DNA from: Microbacterium sp.
Lineage (GTDB): Bacteria; Actinomycetota; Actinomycetes; Actinomycetales; Microbacteriaceae
Length of the DNA stretch: 33,760 bases
Direction of reading: 5' to 3'
Assembly (NCBI GenBank): GCA_029239165.1
Contig: JAQZBG010000039.1
Span: forward strand, 1 to 33,760
Shown here: positions 6,643-15,340 of the stretch, one piece after another
How the letters are laid out: every line of letters begins with the position of its first letter
Numbering within the stretch: position 1 is the first letter of the stretch
The notes under the pieces: model-generated
Told to the model about the DNA's origin: nothing
What the model saw: the letters and a program-made list of their open reading frames with translations, nothing else
The model's database searches: none
Position numbers and translations under genes: made by a program

Positions 6643-7986
6643 CTACTCCACGGCGAGGGTGCGCGGAATCTCGGTGCGGAGCGCGGTGACCGTCGGCAGG
6701 ACTGTGGCGGCCAGGAGCAGAGCCAGTCCACCGCCGGCGATCAGCCCGATCGTCGGGAACGCGATGATGGGGCCGGACAACGAGAGCTTTCCGGCGATGA
6801 CGAGGCCTCCGACCGCCGTGGCGGCTACCCCCAACAGGGCCGCAGTGACCGCATAGGCGACAGCCTCCCAGATCGCAGTGAGCACGATCGCACCGCGCGT
6901 GGAGCCCACGGCCTGGATGAGCGCGAACTCCCGCTCGCGGGTATGACCGGACATGAACACGGTCGCCGCGGCTGCCACGCCCGAAAGGAGGAGAGGCCCG
7001 CCGAGGAGGATCACGACCCCCTCGGGGGCGAGGTCGAACCCCGCGTCGCTGCCGCTTCGCGCGGCTTCCGCCGCGGCCAGCGTCACGCCGGTCGTGTAGA
7101 GCCCTCCCGCGAGGGCGATCGCCACCATGAGCGGCCCGATCGCCGCGCTCGACCGAGCCAGGCGGTACCTGGCGGAGTTCCGGGCGAGGAACCACGTCGC
7201 GGAGGCCGTCGTCGGCAGCAGCGAAGTCCAGCCGCGGAGGACGAGAGGGAACACGATCGGCCCTGCGGCGGCAAGGGCGGCCGCGATCAACGGTGTGAGC
7301 AGGATGGCCTGCCCCGAGAATGCGGACATCGACGCGTCGCCGTCGAGGTTCATCGCGAGCGCCGTGGTGCCTGCAAGAGCGGACACGGTCAGGATCATGC
7401 GGATCCATCCCATCCGCACCCGCGGGGGCTCTGCATCGCGAAGTGCCTCGATCGCCGGGGTCCGACTGGCCCGCCGTGCGCTGCGCAGCCCTCCGAGCAC
7501 CACCGTGAGCGCGACCGCGGCGATCACGAGGAGGCCGCTGCCCATGCCGAGGTGGAGGCTGACGCCCTGCATCTCGGGCCACTCCCGGAACACCCAGACG
7601 AAGAAGGATGGGAACACCGGCAAGGCGAGGAGCCAGCCGACGAGCGCGCCGACAATGCCGATGACGCCGAGCTGGCTGAGCACCACCGCGGCGACCAGCG
7701 CGGGCCGTACGCCGACGAGCTGCCACAGCGCGTAGTCGCGCAATTGCAGGGCGATCGTGAGATTCGCCGCGGAACTGAGCACGATGAGCGCCGTGATCGC
7801 CGCGAACATGATCACAGCGGAGCTGGTGCTGGCGAGCCCTTCCTGCACAGCGCCAGCGTGGAAGGCGCCGGTCTCGAGCAGACCGGCGGCGTGCGCACCG
7901 ACGAATCCGGAGGTGACGGTCACGGCGAGCACTCCGAGCCACACGCGCCAGCGCATGATCAGATCGGAGGCGATCAGGGCGATCAC
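6643..7986 (-). CDS. ABC transporter permease, FtsX/MacB-like
   Basis: A 447-residue integral membrane protein with about ten hydrophobic segments arranged as two repeats, each having an FtsX-like core. The cytoplasmic motif QLVGVRPALV in the first half matches IQAVGSTRGAIV in the second; this is the coupling region of the family. It is the membrane partner of the ATPase encoded just upstream. The GTG start overlaps the ATPase stop in GTGA (7983-7986), so the genes are translationally coupled. Such pairs next to two-component systems often expel peptides or antibiotics acting on the envelope, but the substrate cannot be read from sequence. Confidence 0.85.
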   Translation of the reverse strand: MIALIASDLIMRWRVWLGVLAVTVTSGFVGAHAAGLLETGAFHAGAVQEGLASTSSAVIMFAAITALIVLSSAANLTIALQLRDYALWQLVGVRPALVAAVVLSQLGVIGIVGALVGWLLALPVFPSFFVWVFREWPEMQGVSLHLGMGSGLLVIAAVALTVVLGGLRSARRASRTPAIEALRDAEPPRVRMGWIRMILTVSALAGTTALAMNLDGDASMSAFSGQAILLTPLIAAALAAAGPIVFPLVLRGWTSLLPTTASATWFLARNSARYRLARSSAAIGPLMVAIALAGGLYTTGVTLAAAEAARSGSDAGFDLAPEGVVILLGGPLLLSGVAAAATVFMSGHTREREFALIQAVGSTRGAIVLTAIWEAVAYAVTAALLGVAATAVGGLVIAGKLSLSGPIIAFPTIGLIAGGGLALLLAATVLPTVTALRTEIPRTLAVE

Positions 7987-8723
7987 GCCGAAGCCCCGGC
8001 GAGAGTGATCGCCTCGAGGACCTGTTCCGGAGTGGGCCGTCGCAGTTCTCGATGGATCGTCCCGTCGCGGAGCACGAGGACACGATCGGCGAGCGCGGCG
8101 GCCTCGAGATCATGGGTGACCATGACGACGGATCCGCCGTCACCGACCGACGCACGGAGCAGGCCGAGCACATCGGTGCCCGTGGCCGTGTCGAGCGACC
8201 CAGTCGGTTCATCCGCGAACACGATGTCCGGCCGCAGCGCGAGCACGCGGGCGATGGCGATCCGCTGCTGCTGGCCGCCCGAGAGCTGTCCGGGTCGATG
8301 CCCGCCGCGGTCGGTCAAGCCGACGTCCGCGAGCGCACGGTCCACGGCCACGCGCTGCACGCTCCGCCGTGCGAGCCGTGCGGGAAGCGCGATGTTCTCC
8401 CGTGCCGTCAGCGAAGGGATGAGATTGAAGGACTGGAAGACGAACCCGACATGTCGACGACGCAGGTCGGCGAGCGCACCGCGCCGAAGGGAAGAGAGCT
8501 CTCGACCTGCGAGGTGGACGCTCCCGGTGTCGTAGGGCTCGAGACCCGAGAGGCAGTAGAGCAGGGTCGATTTGCCGGAACCGCTCGGACCGACGATGCT
8601 CACCATCTCGCCGGGATGCACGTCGAGGGATATCCCGCGCAGGACGGAGACGCGCGGCTCCTTCCGACTGGTTCCGGGAAATGTCTTCTCGAGCTTCGCG
8701 GCGCGAATCAGTGGTTCGATCAC
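7983..8723 (-). CDS. ABC transporter ATP-binding protein, LolD/MacB type
   Basis: A 246-residue ATPase with Walker A GPSGSGKST (45-53), Q-loop VFQSFNLIP, signature LSGGQQQR (147-154), Walker B DIVFADEPTG (Asp171, Glu172) and switch His204. The ATAxNIALP-type segment (TARENIALP) and TGSVHLAGREL are typical of exporters paired with FtsX-like permeases. The start is GTG. GGAGG is only a few bases upstream of it, closer than ideal, so the true start could differ slightly. Divergent transcription from the histidine kinase gene, with an inverted repeat between, suggests control by the neighbouring two-component system. Confidence 0.92.
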   Translation of the reverse strand: MIEPLIRAAKLEKTFPGTSRKEPRVSVLRGISLDVHPGEMVSIVGPSGSGKSTLLYCLSGLEPYDTGSVHLAGRELSSLRRGALADLRRRHVGFVFQSFNLIPSLTARENIALPARLARRSVQRVAVDRALADVGLTDRGGHRPGQLSGGQQQRIAIARVLALRPDIVFADEPTGSLDTATGTDVLGLLRASVGDGGSVVMVTHDLEAAALADRVLVLRDGTIHRELRRPTPEQVLEAITLAGASA

Positions 8724-8780
8724 CCCTCCATTCGAGCTCGTACCGGAAGGCTCGGCGAGAGACCGGAGTGGACAGTCGTG

Positions 8781-8796
8781 GTAGAGCTGGCTCTAC
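8781..8796. promoter_or_regulatory. Candidate operator: 7-2-7 perfect inverted repeat
   Basis: GTAGAGC-TG-GCTCTAC lies in the 123-bp gap between the divergent ABC ATPase and histidine kinase genes, about 40 bp before the kinase -10. A symmetric site of this size would suit a dimer of the NarL/LuxR-type response regulator encoded here. The symmetry is seen directly; the regulator is inferred. Confidence 0.5.
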
Positions 8797-8834
8797 TCTT
8801 CGCTCGATCGCCCGCTGCCCGGCTCCGCGATCCG

Positions 8835-8840
8835 TAGGGT
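8835..8840 (+). promoter_or_regulatory. -10 element of a probable leaderless promoter (kinase gene)
   Basis: TAGGGT is followed by six bases and then the ATG at 8847. This spacing puts the transcript start at the start codon, the known leaderless arrangement in actinobacteria. Confidence 0.5.
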
Positions 8841-8846
8841 TGAGGC

Positions 8847-10130
8847 ATGAGAGCGCCGACCGTGTGGCACGCGATGATGCGCGCACCCTGGCGGTTCCTG
8901 TTCGGCGCGTGGCCATGGCGCGCTCTCGGCTACCTGTCGGCGAGCGTCGCGATCGGTCTTCTGCTGCTGCCGATCACCATCCTGACGCTTCTGCTTCTGC
9001 CCCTCTGGGGCATCGCGATCGGCGCGCTCGAGCGGCGGCGTACTCGGCTCCTGGGCTTTCCTGCTCAGCCGTCCGGTCACGTCCCCCTCGGGCGCGACCA
9101 ACGTCATATCTGGCTGTCCGTGCGGATGAGCGAGGGGGCGACCTGGAGGGAGACGGTCGCGCTGCTGCTCGATCTGGTCGTCGGCTGGCTCGTGCTCGCC
9201 CTGCTGTTCTTCCAGGGGCTGCTGCTCGTGCTCCTCGTCTATGTCGCCGTGTCGGGGGTGCGTGGCCCCACGCAGCTCAACCTCTTCGGTGACGTCTGGA
9301 TCGTCGCGACTCCGCACACGTGGTTGCTGCTCGTCCCGATCGCCCTGCTCTCACTGTGCGTGTTCGCCTACGCCAACGCCGTGTTCGCCGCAGGGCAGGC
9401 CACACTGCTGCGTTCGCTCTGCGGTCCTCGACAGCGCGAGATGACTCGCAACGTGGAGCGCCTCGTGCAGTCGCGCGCTGCGCTGGTCGAAGCCTTCGAG
9501 GCGGAGCGGCGGCGCATCGAACGCGACCTGCACGATGGCGTCCAGCAGGAGCTCGTGACGCTCGCCGCACGCCTCGGCATGGTGAGTCTCGAACTCGACG
9601 ACCTCGACGCGACCGGTGCCGACACCGCCCCGGTCCGTGGCGCGCTCGACGTCGCCCAGGGACAGGCGGAGCACGCGATGGCGACGCTGCGGGACACCGT
9701 GCGCGGCATCCATCCTGCCGTTCTCACCGACCACGGACTCCGGGCGGCCCTGGACGAGTTGGCCGACCGGGCGCCGATCCCACTCCGGCTGGAGATCCCG
9801 GACCTCGGCAGGCTTCCGGTGCCGGTCGAGACGGCCGCCTACTATTTCGTGACGGAGGCGATCAGCAACGCGGCCAAGCACACCGTCGCGACCAGGCTGA
9901 CCGTGCGTGCCGGGGTGACGAACGCCGTCCTCGACGTGCTCGCCACCGACGACGGGCAGGGCGGAGCGGATGCGAGTGGGGGAACCGGGTTGAGAGGACT
10001 CACTGAACGCGCCGCCACCCTCGGTGGTCGGTTCACCATCGACAGCCCGGACGGCGGGCCGACGACGCTCCGCATGACGATGCCGCTGCACGCGGACTGG
10101 GCGGTGTCAGATGCGACTGCTGCTCGCTGA
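8847..10130 (+). CDS. Sensor histidine kinase, NarL/DesK-type
   Basis: A 427-residue membrane kinase. Hydrophobic segments lie at about 28-60, 104-136 and 158-182, with short loops and no large extracellular domain, so it may sense events within the membrane. The HisKA_3 dimerisation helix carries the phospho-acceptor His229 in ERRRIERDLHDGVQ. The HATPase domain follows, with an N-box near FVTEAISNAAKHT and glycine boxes at DDGQGG and GTGLRGL. It overlaps the response regulator gene by 20 bp. Intramembrane-sensing kinases next to ABC exporters commonly answer to envelope stress or the exported drug; that link is inferred here. Confidence 0.92.
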   Translation: MRAPTVWHAMMRAPWRFLFGAWPWRALGYLSASVAIGLLLLPITILTLLLLPLWGIAIGALERRRTRLLGFPAQPSGHVPLGRDQRHIWLSVRMSEGATWRETVALLLDLVVGWLVLALLFFQGLLLVLLVYVAVSGVRGPTQLNLFGDVWIVATPHTWLLLVPIALLSLCVFAYANAVFAAGQATLLRSLCGPRQREMTRNVERLVQSRAALVEAFEAERRRIERDLHDGVQQELVTLAARLGMVSLELDDLDATGADTAPVRGALDVAQGQAEHAMATLRDTVRGIHPAVLTDHGLRAALDELADRAPIPLRLEIPDLGRLPVPVETAAYYFVTEAISNAAKHTVATRLTVRAGVTNAVLDVLATDDGQGGADASGGTGLRGLTERAATLGGRFTIDSPDGGPTTLRMTMPLHADWAVSDATAAR

Positions 10131-10773
10131 AGACTCCGCGCTGCTCCGCGAGGCGCTGACGGCTCTGCTCGAACGGCTCGGCCACATCGTCGTCGCGACG
10201 GCGCAGTCGGCGCCCGAGCTGCGGGAGGCGTTCGAACGTCTCACCGCGGCCGGCGGCCCACCCGACCTCGTCGTGACCGACGTGCGCATGCCGCCGGACG
10301 ACACGGATGACGGACTCCGCGCAGCGCTCGACATCCGCGCCCTCCACCCGGCGCAACCCGTCATGGTGCTCTCCCAGTACATCGCGGACACGTACGCGCG
10401 AGAGCTGCTCACGCTTCCGGGTGGCGGCATCGGCTACTTGCTGAAGGATCGGGTGAGTCGTGTCCGCGACTTCGCGACCGCACTGGACACGGTCGCAGAG
10501 GGCGGCACCGTCATCGACCCGGACGTGGTCCAGCACCTTCTGAGCAGTTCGCGTCAGGGGCCGCTCGACGCGCTCACCGGGCGGGAGCGCGAGGTCCTCG
10601 GCCTGATGGCAGACGGACAGTCGAACGCCGACATCGCCGACTCGCTCACGCTCACGGATGCTGCGGTGAGCAAACACATCGGCAACATCTTCACGAAGCT
10701 CGGTCTCGGCCCCATCGAGGAGAACCGTCGCGTGAGAGCCGTCCTGACCTACCTCGACGCCGCGCGCTCCTGA
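10111..10773 (+). CDS. Response regulator, NarL/LuxR family
   Basis: A 220-residue regulator. The receiver has the acidic pair Glu7-Asp8, phospho-acceptor Asp57 (VVTDVRMPP), Ser88 in VLSQY, and Lys112 in GYLLKDRV. A LuxR-type helix-turn-helix covers about 155-215 (LTGREREVLGLMADGQSNADIA, shown in part, then VSKHIGNIFTKLGL). It starts inside the kinase gene and should be activated by that kinase. The likely target is the divergent ABC exporter and its own operon. The 3' end overlaps the convergent phosphotransferase gene by 25 bp. Confidence 0.93.
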   Translation: MRLLLAEDSALLREALTALLERLGHIVVATAQSAPELREAFERLTAAGGPPDLVVTDVRMPPDDTDDGLRAALDIRALHPAQPVMVLSQYIADTYARELLTLPGGGIGYLLKDRVSRVRDFATALDTVAEGGTVIDPDVVQHLLSSSRQGPLDALTGREREVLGLMADGQSNADIADSLTLTDAAVSKHIGNIFTKLGLGPIEENRRVRAVLTYLDAARS

Positions 10774-11699
10774 ACCTGCAACAGCGCCACGAGCCACCGC
10801 AGTGCAGGGAGCGCCTGGGCCCGTTGGAATGCGCGGAGCCCGGGAAGCTCGGGTATCTCGGGTTGCGCCTGCGCGTGCCAGAGGTACGACGCGAAGCCCG
10901 AGATCACCGGCAGCATGTCGTGAGCAGGCGGAGCTCCGTGCTCTTCGAAGAGTGGCCATGCCTCTTCGCAGGAGGGGCCGCCGGATGCCTCGACGCTCGG
11001 CAGCAGACACGGGAGATCGATCCAGGGGGCACCGCGGCGGGCGTGCGGCCAGTCCAGCAGTCGGGCGCCCGCTTCGTCGATCAGGATGTTGTCGGCGCGG
11101 ACGTCATCATGCACGACGACGTCGCCGTCCACCGCGTCATGGACGCCTCCTTCGATGCGCAGCAGCTCCGGTATCCACTGCCGTGACGCATCCGGGAGTC
11201 CCGCGAGCAGATGCGCATCGTCGGCGATCTCGGCCCACCGCGAGAAGCCGTGCACCATGGTGTCTGCGGCGGTGGGCAGGGTCGCCGGCGCAGGAGTGGT
11301 GGAGAGCATCCGGAGGGTGTCCGCGACGGCGTGCAGGTCATCGGTCGTCCAAGGGCTTCCCGGGTGATGCCCGTCGATGGCCTCGAGCACGAGCGCGGCG
11401 CCGGCCGTCTCATCGATCTCGCCCATCACTCCGGGGGCGATCGTCGGCGGCAGCGTCGCCACCACCTGCATCTCCGCGCGAAGGAAGCGCAGGGAATCGA
11501 GGTGCCAGTCTCGCGCGCAGGCTTTCACGAAGGCCTTCCCCTTGGTGGTGGTGACGACACCCGCGTAGGACGCGCTGAATCCGCTCTGCGCGGGGTCATC
11601 GCGGACGAATCGTCCTCCGATCACGTCCACGATGCGCGCGCGGAGCACCAGGGGGAGTGCGGTCCACTCCGGTCGAAGCCGGTCTGCGCCTGCGTTCAT
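10749..11699 (-). CDS. Aminoglycoside phosphotransferase-family (APH) protein
   Basis: A 316-residue kinase-like protein. The catalytic loop is VVHDDVRADNILID (HxDxxxxN), and the metal-binding aspartate follows in RLLDWPHARRGAPWIDL. The N-lobe has AFVKACARDWH with the probable ATP lysine. Many members phosphorylate small molecules other than aminoglycosides, so resistance should not be assumed. I chose the ATG at 11699 because AAGGGA precedes it by eight bases. The longer in-frame start at 11783 would add 28 residues I do not recognise. It lies downstream of the decarboxylase gene on the same strand. Confidence 0.8.
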   Translation of the reverse strand: MNAGADRLRPEWTALPLVLRARIVDVIGGRFVRDDPAQSGFSASYAGVVTTTKGKAFVKACARDWHLDSLRFLRAEMQVVATLPPTIAPGVMGEIDETAGAALVLEAIDGHHPGSPWTTDDLHAVADTLRMLSTTPAPATLPTAADTMVHGFSRWAEIADDAHLLAGLPDASRQWIPELLRIEGGVHDAVDGDVVVHDDVRADNILIDEAGARLLDWPHARRGAPWIDLPCLLPSVEASGGPSCEEAWPLFEEHGAPPAHDMLPVISGFASYLWHAQAQPEIPELPGLRAFQRAQALPALRWLVALLQVQERAASR

Positions 11700-11792
11700 C
11701 GTGACGTTCCCTTCGCTCGCAGCGTCGCGATATCCCCGGGGCACGGGTTCCTCGACGCTAGCAGCAGCCGGCGGCAGGGCCAACGGTCTCGG

Positions 11793-13187
11793 TCACTCGG
11801 GGCGTGGACCGGCGGCAACGAGGCTGCGGACCGCCTCGACCGTACGTTCGACATCCTCCGGAGTGGTCGCCCACGACGACATGGAGCACCGGAGCGCCGC
11901 ACGGCCATCCCACTCGGCACCCGTCATGGCGGCCGTCCCCTCCGTGAGGATGGCGGCCCCGAGGGCCCGCGTCGCTTCGTCGGACCCGAGCCGGAACATG
12001 ACCTGCGTGTAGTCGACGTCGTTGAGGACCTCCACCGTCGTCACAGATCCGAGGCCCGAGGCCATCGCGACGGCGTTCGCATGCAGACGGTCCATCAGCG
12101 CGGCGACACCCGCCCTGCCGAGACTGCGCAGCGCCGCCCAGGCGGGAACGCCGCGCGCGCGACGCGAGAGCTCGGGGGTGACATCCCACGGGTCGAGCCC
12201 TGAATAGATCAGGTAGTCGCCTCCGGTCCGGAACGCGGCGATGGAGTCCGCCGGATCCCGCACGATCGCCATGCCGCAGTCGTACGGCACGTTCAGCGTC
12301 TTGTGGGCGTCAGTCGCCCAGGAGTCGGCATCCGCCATCCCTGCGGTGAGGGGGCTGAGTGTGGGTGACGCCGCCGCCCACAGGCCGAACGCACCGTCGA
12401 TGTGAACCCAGGCGCCGTGCCGGTGTGCGATCGGGACGAGAGCGGCGAAGTCATCGAAGGCGCCGGTGTGCACCTCTCCCGCCTGCAGGCACACGATGAG
12501 GGGCCCCTCCCCGTCGGCGAGCGCTCGCTCGAGTGCCTCCGCACGCATTCTCCCTTGGGCGTCCGAGGCGACGACCGTCAATTCCGATCGCCCGATCCCG
12601 AGGAAGCGCGCTGCACGGTCGATGGAGCCGTGTCGGTCCGCGCCGACGACGAACCGGAGTGGGGGAGAACCACGGAATCCCTGCTCGGCGATGTCCCATC
12701 CCGCACGCGCCAGAACCGCGTGTCGCGCGGTGGCCAGGCAGGTGAAGTTGGCGAGTTGCCCACCCGTGACGAAGCCGACGCTGGCTGTCGCGGGGAGGCC
12801 GAAGAGGTCGAGCATCCACTGCCCGGCAACGCGCTCCATCGCCACGGTCGCGGGTGTGAGAGTGGAGGAGCCGGAGTTCTGGTCCCACGCCGAGACGAGC
12901 CAATCCGCAGCCAGGGCCGCCGGATGCGTGCCGCCGATGACGAAGCCGAAGAACCGGCCGCCGGGAATCGCGACGAGGCCGGGATCGGCGACGGTGGCCA
13001 TCTCCTCGACCACTGCCGCGGGGTCCATGCCGTGTTCCGGGAGCGGGCCGCCGAAGCCCGCGAGCATGTCGTCGAGCGATGCCCTCGGCCACACCGGCCG
13101 TTCGGCGACCGAGTCCAGGAAGCGGAGGGCGGCATGGTGCGCGGTCTCGAGTGCGCGGGTCCGGTCGTCGGGAGCCATCTCGTTCAT
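11793..13187 (-). CDS. PLP-dependent group II amino acid decarboxylase
   Basis: A 464-residue fold type I enzyme of the aromatic-L-amino-acid/glutamate decarboxylase group. The PLP lysine is in [16 protein letters not shown]. The aspartate that binds the pyridine nitrogen is in [11 protein letters not shown], and the N-terminal region has [10 protein letters not shown] and WDQNSGSS. Length is normal. It removes the carboxyl group from an amino acid to give an amine; the substrate cannot be told from sequence. No amine transporter or pathway partner is adjacent. The ATG has only a weak Shine-Dalgarno, and a second ATG lies three codons later. Confidence 0.87.
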   Translation of the reverse strand: MNEMAPDDRTRALETAHHAALRFLDSVAERPVWPRASLDDMLAGFGGPLPEHGMDPAAVVEEMATVADPGLVAIPGGRFFGFVIGGTHPAALAADWLVSAWDQNSGSSTLTPATVAMERVAGQWMLDLFGLPATASVGFVTGGQLANFTCLATARHAVLARAGWDIAEQGFRGSPPLRFVVGADRHGSIDRAARFLGIGRSELTVVASDAQGRMRAEALERALADGEGPLIVCLQAGEVHTGAFDDFAALVPIAHRHGAWVHIDGAFGLWAAASPTLSPLTAGMADADSWATDAHKTLNVPYDCGMAIVRDPADSIAAFRTGGDYLIYSGLDPWDVTPELSRRARGVPAWAALRSLGRAGVAALMDRLHANAVAMASGLGSVTTVEVLNDVDYTQVMFRLGSDEATRALGAAILTEGTAAMTGAEWDGRAALRCSMSSWATTPEDVERTVEAVRSLVAAGPRPE

Positions 13188-13303
13188 GTCTCAGGACTAC
13201 ACCCGGGCGTCGTGCGGCACCAGAGGTCGCTCGAGCACATCGGCGCGCGAGGGATCGGATGCCGCTCCGCCGGGTTGCTGATCGGTCGACCCCGGCTATT
13301 CGA

Positions 13304-13309
13304 TAGAAT
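13304..13309 (+). promoter_or_regulatory. -10 element upstream of yebC
   Basis: TAGAAT lies about 50 bp before the yebC start, in the 171-bp gap divergent from the decarboxylase gene. A -35 at the usual distance is not clear. The rest of the gap shows nothing further. Confidence 0.5.
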
Positions 13310-13358
13310 GGACGACGCCCTGGGCACGCTCCGGGGCGGATACGACGAGCGGAGACTT

Positions 13359-14099
13359 ATGTCCGGGCATTCCAAGTGGGCGACCACGAAGCACAAGAAG
13401 GCCATCATCGACTCCAGGCGCGCGAAGTACATCGAGGTCGCTGCGAAGCTCGGCGGACCCGACCTGGCGGGCAACCCGACGCTCTTCGACGCGGTTCAGA
13501 AGGCGAAGAAGACGTCCGTTCCCAAGGACAACATCGACCGCGCGGTGAAGCGCGGTGCGGGTATCGGCGGCGAGGCCGTCGAGTACCTCTCGATCATGTA
13601 CGAAGGTTATGGACCCAACGGTGTGGCGCTCATGATCGAGTGTCTGACCGACAACAAGAACCGTGCGGCCGCCGAGGTGCGCACGGCCCTCAGTCGCAAC
13701 GGTGGCACTCTCGCCGACCCCGGCAGCGTGGCCTACAACTTCAGCCGCAAGGGCGTCATCGTCGTCGGCTCCGAGGGAACGACCGAGGACGACGTCATGA
13801 TGGCGGCGCTCGAGGCGGGCGCTGAAGAGATCGAACCGCATGCCGAGGGCTTCGAGGTCATCACCGAGGCGACAGACCTGGTTTCGGTGCGCACCGCGCT
13901 GCAGGAGGCCGGGATCGACTACGAGTCCGCAGATGTCGAGTTCGTGCCCAACCTCAAGGTCGAGATCGACGCCGACACCGCGCGGAAGGTGTTCCGCCTG
14001 ATCGACGCTCTCGAAGACAGCGAAGACGTGCAGAACGTATTCACCAACTTCGACCTCTCGGCCGAGGTGCAGGCCGAACTCGAGAACGACGACGCGTAG
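13359..14099 (+). CDS. yebC: YebC/PmpR-family protein with a short N-terminal deletion
   Basis: A 246-residue YebC/TACO1-family protein; members act as translation factors at proline-rich stretches or as regulators. The start [15 protein letters not shown] is diagnostic, and [17 protein letters not shown] and [15 protein letters not shown] follow. Between RRAK and IEVAAKLGG the family normally has a further seven or so residues (of the type xFAKLIK). Here AAG at 13425-13427 runs directly into TAC, keeping frame. This shortens a conserved helix of domain 1. It could be a real deletion between short AAG repeats or an assembly fault. The rest of the protein is intact. It heads the conserved yebC-ruvCAB order. 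Confidence 0.93.
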   Translation: MSGHSKWATTKHKKAIIDSRRAKYIEVAAKLGGPDLAGNPTLFDAVQKAKKTSVPKDNIDRAVKRGAGIGGEAVEYLSIMYEGYGPNGVALMIECLTDNKNRAAAEVRTALSRNGGTLADPGSVAYNFSRKGVIVVGSEGTTEDDVMMAALEAGAEEIEPHAEGFEVITEATDLVSVRTALQEAGIDYESADVEFVPNLKVEIDADTARKVFRLIDALEDSEDVQNVFTNFDLSAEVQAELENDDA

Positions 14100-14109
14100 G
14101 CGCGCCGGA

Positions 14110-14130
14110 CGGCCGGTGTCTGTTCGGCCG
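14110..14130 (+). terminator. Weak hairpin between yebC and ruvC
   Basis: CGGCCG at 14110-14115 and 14125-14130 forms a 6-bp stem with a 9-nt loop, with no T run. It sits just before the ruvC promoter and could be a partial terminator. Confidence 0.3.
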
Positions 14131-14132
14131 CC

Positions 14133-14138
14133 TAGCCT
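14133..14138 (+). promoter_or_regulatory. -10 element of a probable leaderless promoter (ruvC)
   Basis: TAGCCT is followed by six bases and then GTG at 14145, the same spacing as at ruvA, rarA and the histidine kinase gene. Confidence 0.5.
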
Positions 14139-14144
14139 GGGGGA

Positions 14145-14729
14145 GTGACCTCCTCCCTGCGCGTGCTCGGCATAGACCCCGGTCTCACACGCTGTGGTGT
14201 CGGGATCGTCGACGTCGACCGTTCGCGTCGCGGCACGCTGGTGCACGTCGGAGTGATCCGATCGGCGCCCGATGCCGAGATCGGCGACCGTCTCGCGATC
14301 GTGGCGGCCGGAATCCGTGAGGTGATCGCGCATCATCGGCCGGATGCGGTCGCCGTCGAGCGGGTGTTCGCTCAGCAGAACACCCACACGGTGATGGGAA
14401 CCGCGCAGGCCAGCGGGGTGGCGCTGCTGATCGCTGCCGAATCCGGCCTGCCCGCAGCAACCCACACACCGAGCGAGGTGAAGGCGGCCGTCACCGGCTA
14501 CGGCGCGGCCGACAAGCGGCAGGTGCAGACCATGATCGCGCGCATCCTGCGGCTGGATGCGCTGCCGCAGCCGGCCGATGCGGCGGACGCCCTGGCGATC
14601 GCGCTGTGCCATGCCTGGCGTCGCGGAGGGCCGGCGGCATCCGGGGTGAGTGCGATGACCCCCGCGCAACGGGCCTGGGCGGATGCCGAGAAGCGTGTCG
14701 CTCGAACATACGTCCGAACCACGCCCTAG
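14145..14729 (+). CDS. ruvC: Holliday junction resolvase RuvC
   Basis: A 194-residue endonuclease that cuts Holliday junctions symmetrically after RuvAB branch migration. The four catalytic acids are visible: Asp11 (LGIDPGLTRCG), Glu72 (AVERVFAQ), Asp145 and Asp148 (PADAADALA). MGTAQASG and HTPSEVKAAVTGYG are family signatures. The C-terminus runs about 20 residues beyond the usual end. GTG is the likely start, immediately before the first conserved strand. It overlaps the ruvA promoter but not ruvA itself. Confidence 0.95.
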   Translation: MTSSLRVLGIDPGLTRCGVGIVDVDRSRRGTLVHVGVIRSAPDAEIGDRLAIVAAGIREVIAHHRPDAVAVERVFAQQNTHTVMGTAQASGVALLIAAESGLPAATHTPSEVKAAVTGYGAADKRQVQTMIARILRLDALPQPADAADALAIALCHAWRRGGPAASGVSAMTPAQRAWADAEKRVARTYVRTTP

Positions 14730-14732
14730 GCT
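14727..14732 (+). promoter_or_regulatory. -10 element of a probable leaderless promoter (ruvA)
   Basis: TAGGCT overlaps the ruvC stop codon and is followed by six bases and the ruvA ATG at 14739. Confidence 0.45.
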
Positions 14733-14738
14733 GGGGGG

Positions 14739-15340
14739 ATGATCTCCTCACTGCACGGCGTCGTCCAGCATGCGACGTCCGATCAGGTCGTCATCGACGT
14801 GGGTGGTGTCGGATTCGCCGTCGCCGTCCCTGCCGAGTGGGGGAGAAGCTCCTCCTGCACACGAGCCTCATCGTTCGTGAGGACTCGCTCTCGCTGTTCG
14901 GGTTCGCCGATCGGGGCGAGCTGGAGATCTTCGGACTGCTGATCAGCGTCACGGGCGTCGGGCCGAAGTCGGCGCTGGGAGTCCTCTCGCACCTCACGGG
15001 GGATCAGATCGCCGAAGCTGTGACGGCCGAAGACGATGCGCCGTTCCGGCGGGTCTCGGGTATCGGGCCCAAGACAGCGAAGCTCATCGTGCTGCAGCTC
15101 GCCGGCAAGGTGCAGGCGTTCGCTGCGCCCTCGAAGCCCGCGGCGTCGGGCAGTACCGATGTCGTCACCCAGGTGGCCGCGGCACTGGTCGGACTCGGGT
15201 GGTCGGAGAAGGTCGCCGCCGAGGCGGCGGCGCAGACAGCAACCGAAGCCACGGAGGCGGAGCGGGCGACCGTCGCCCTGCTGCTGCGGCGCACTCTCGC
15301 GCTCCTCGGCCCTGCGCAGGGAGGCCAGGCGCGTGTCTGA
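14739..15340 (+). pseudogene. ruvA: Holliday junction branch migration protein RuvA, frameshifted
   Basis: The gene starts normally (MISSLHGVVQ, then IDVGGVGFAVAVPAE) but changes frame at about 14837. The conserved continuation VGEKLLLHTSLIVRED is read from GTG at 14837 in the next frame. It then runs intact through the helix-hairpin-helix [13 protein letters not shown] and domain III to the stop at 15340. About eight residues expected between VPAE and VGEK are absent, so this is a deletion of 3n+1 bases, not a single-base slip. The unshifted frame ends after 67 residues. Either ruvA is disrupted, damaging the OB-fold tetramer domain, or the assembly dropped bases here. Downstream ruvB overlaps it by 8 bp. 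Confidence 0.85.

Noticed and set aside
5872-8535. An 887-codon open frame on the plus strand, antisense to the RT and ABC genes
   Set aside because: Its translation is Arg/Ala/Gly-rich with no recognisable domain, and it crosses three well-supported minus-strand genes. Long antisense frames are expected at this GC content.
10749-11783. Aminoglycoside resistance gene
   Set aside because: Only the broad APH-family fold is recognisable; there is no closeness to a known resistance enzyme that I can identify.
12402-13358. Long N-terminal extension of the yebC frame into the decarboxylase gene
   Set aside because: YebC begins with MSGHSKW at 13359; the upstream frame is antisense to the decarboxylase and shows no domain.
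14606-14836. Upstream open frame fused to the second part of ruvA as a novel start
   Set aside because: The translated N-terminus is a shifted reading of ruvC and ruvA sequence with no OB-fold pattern; the true ruvA start at 14739 is clear in the other frame.
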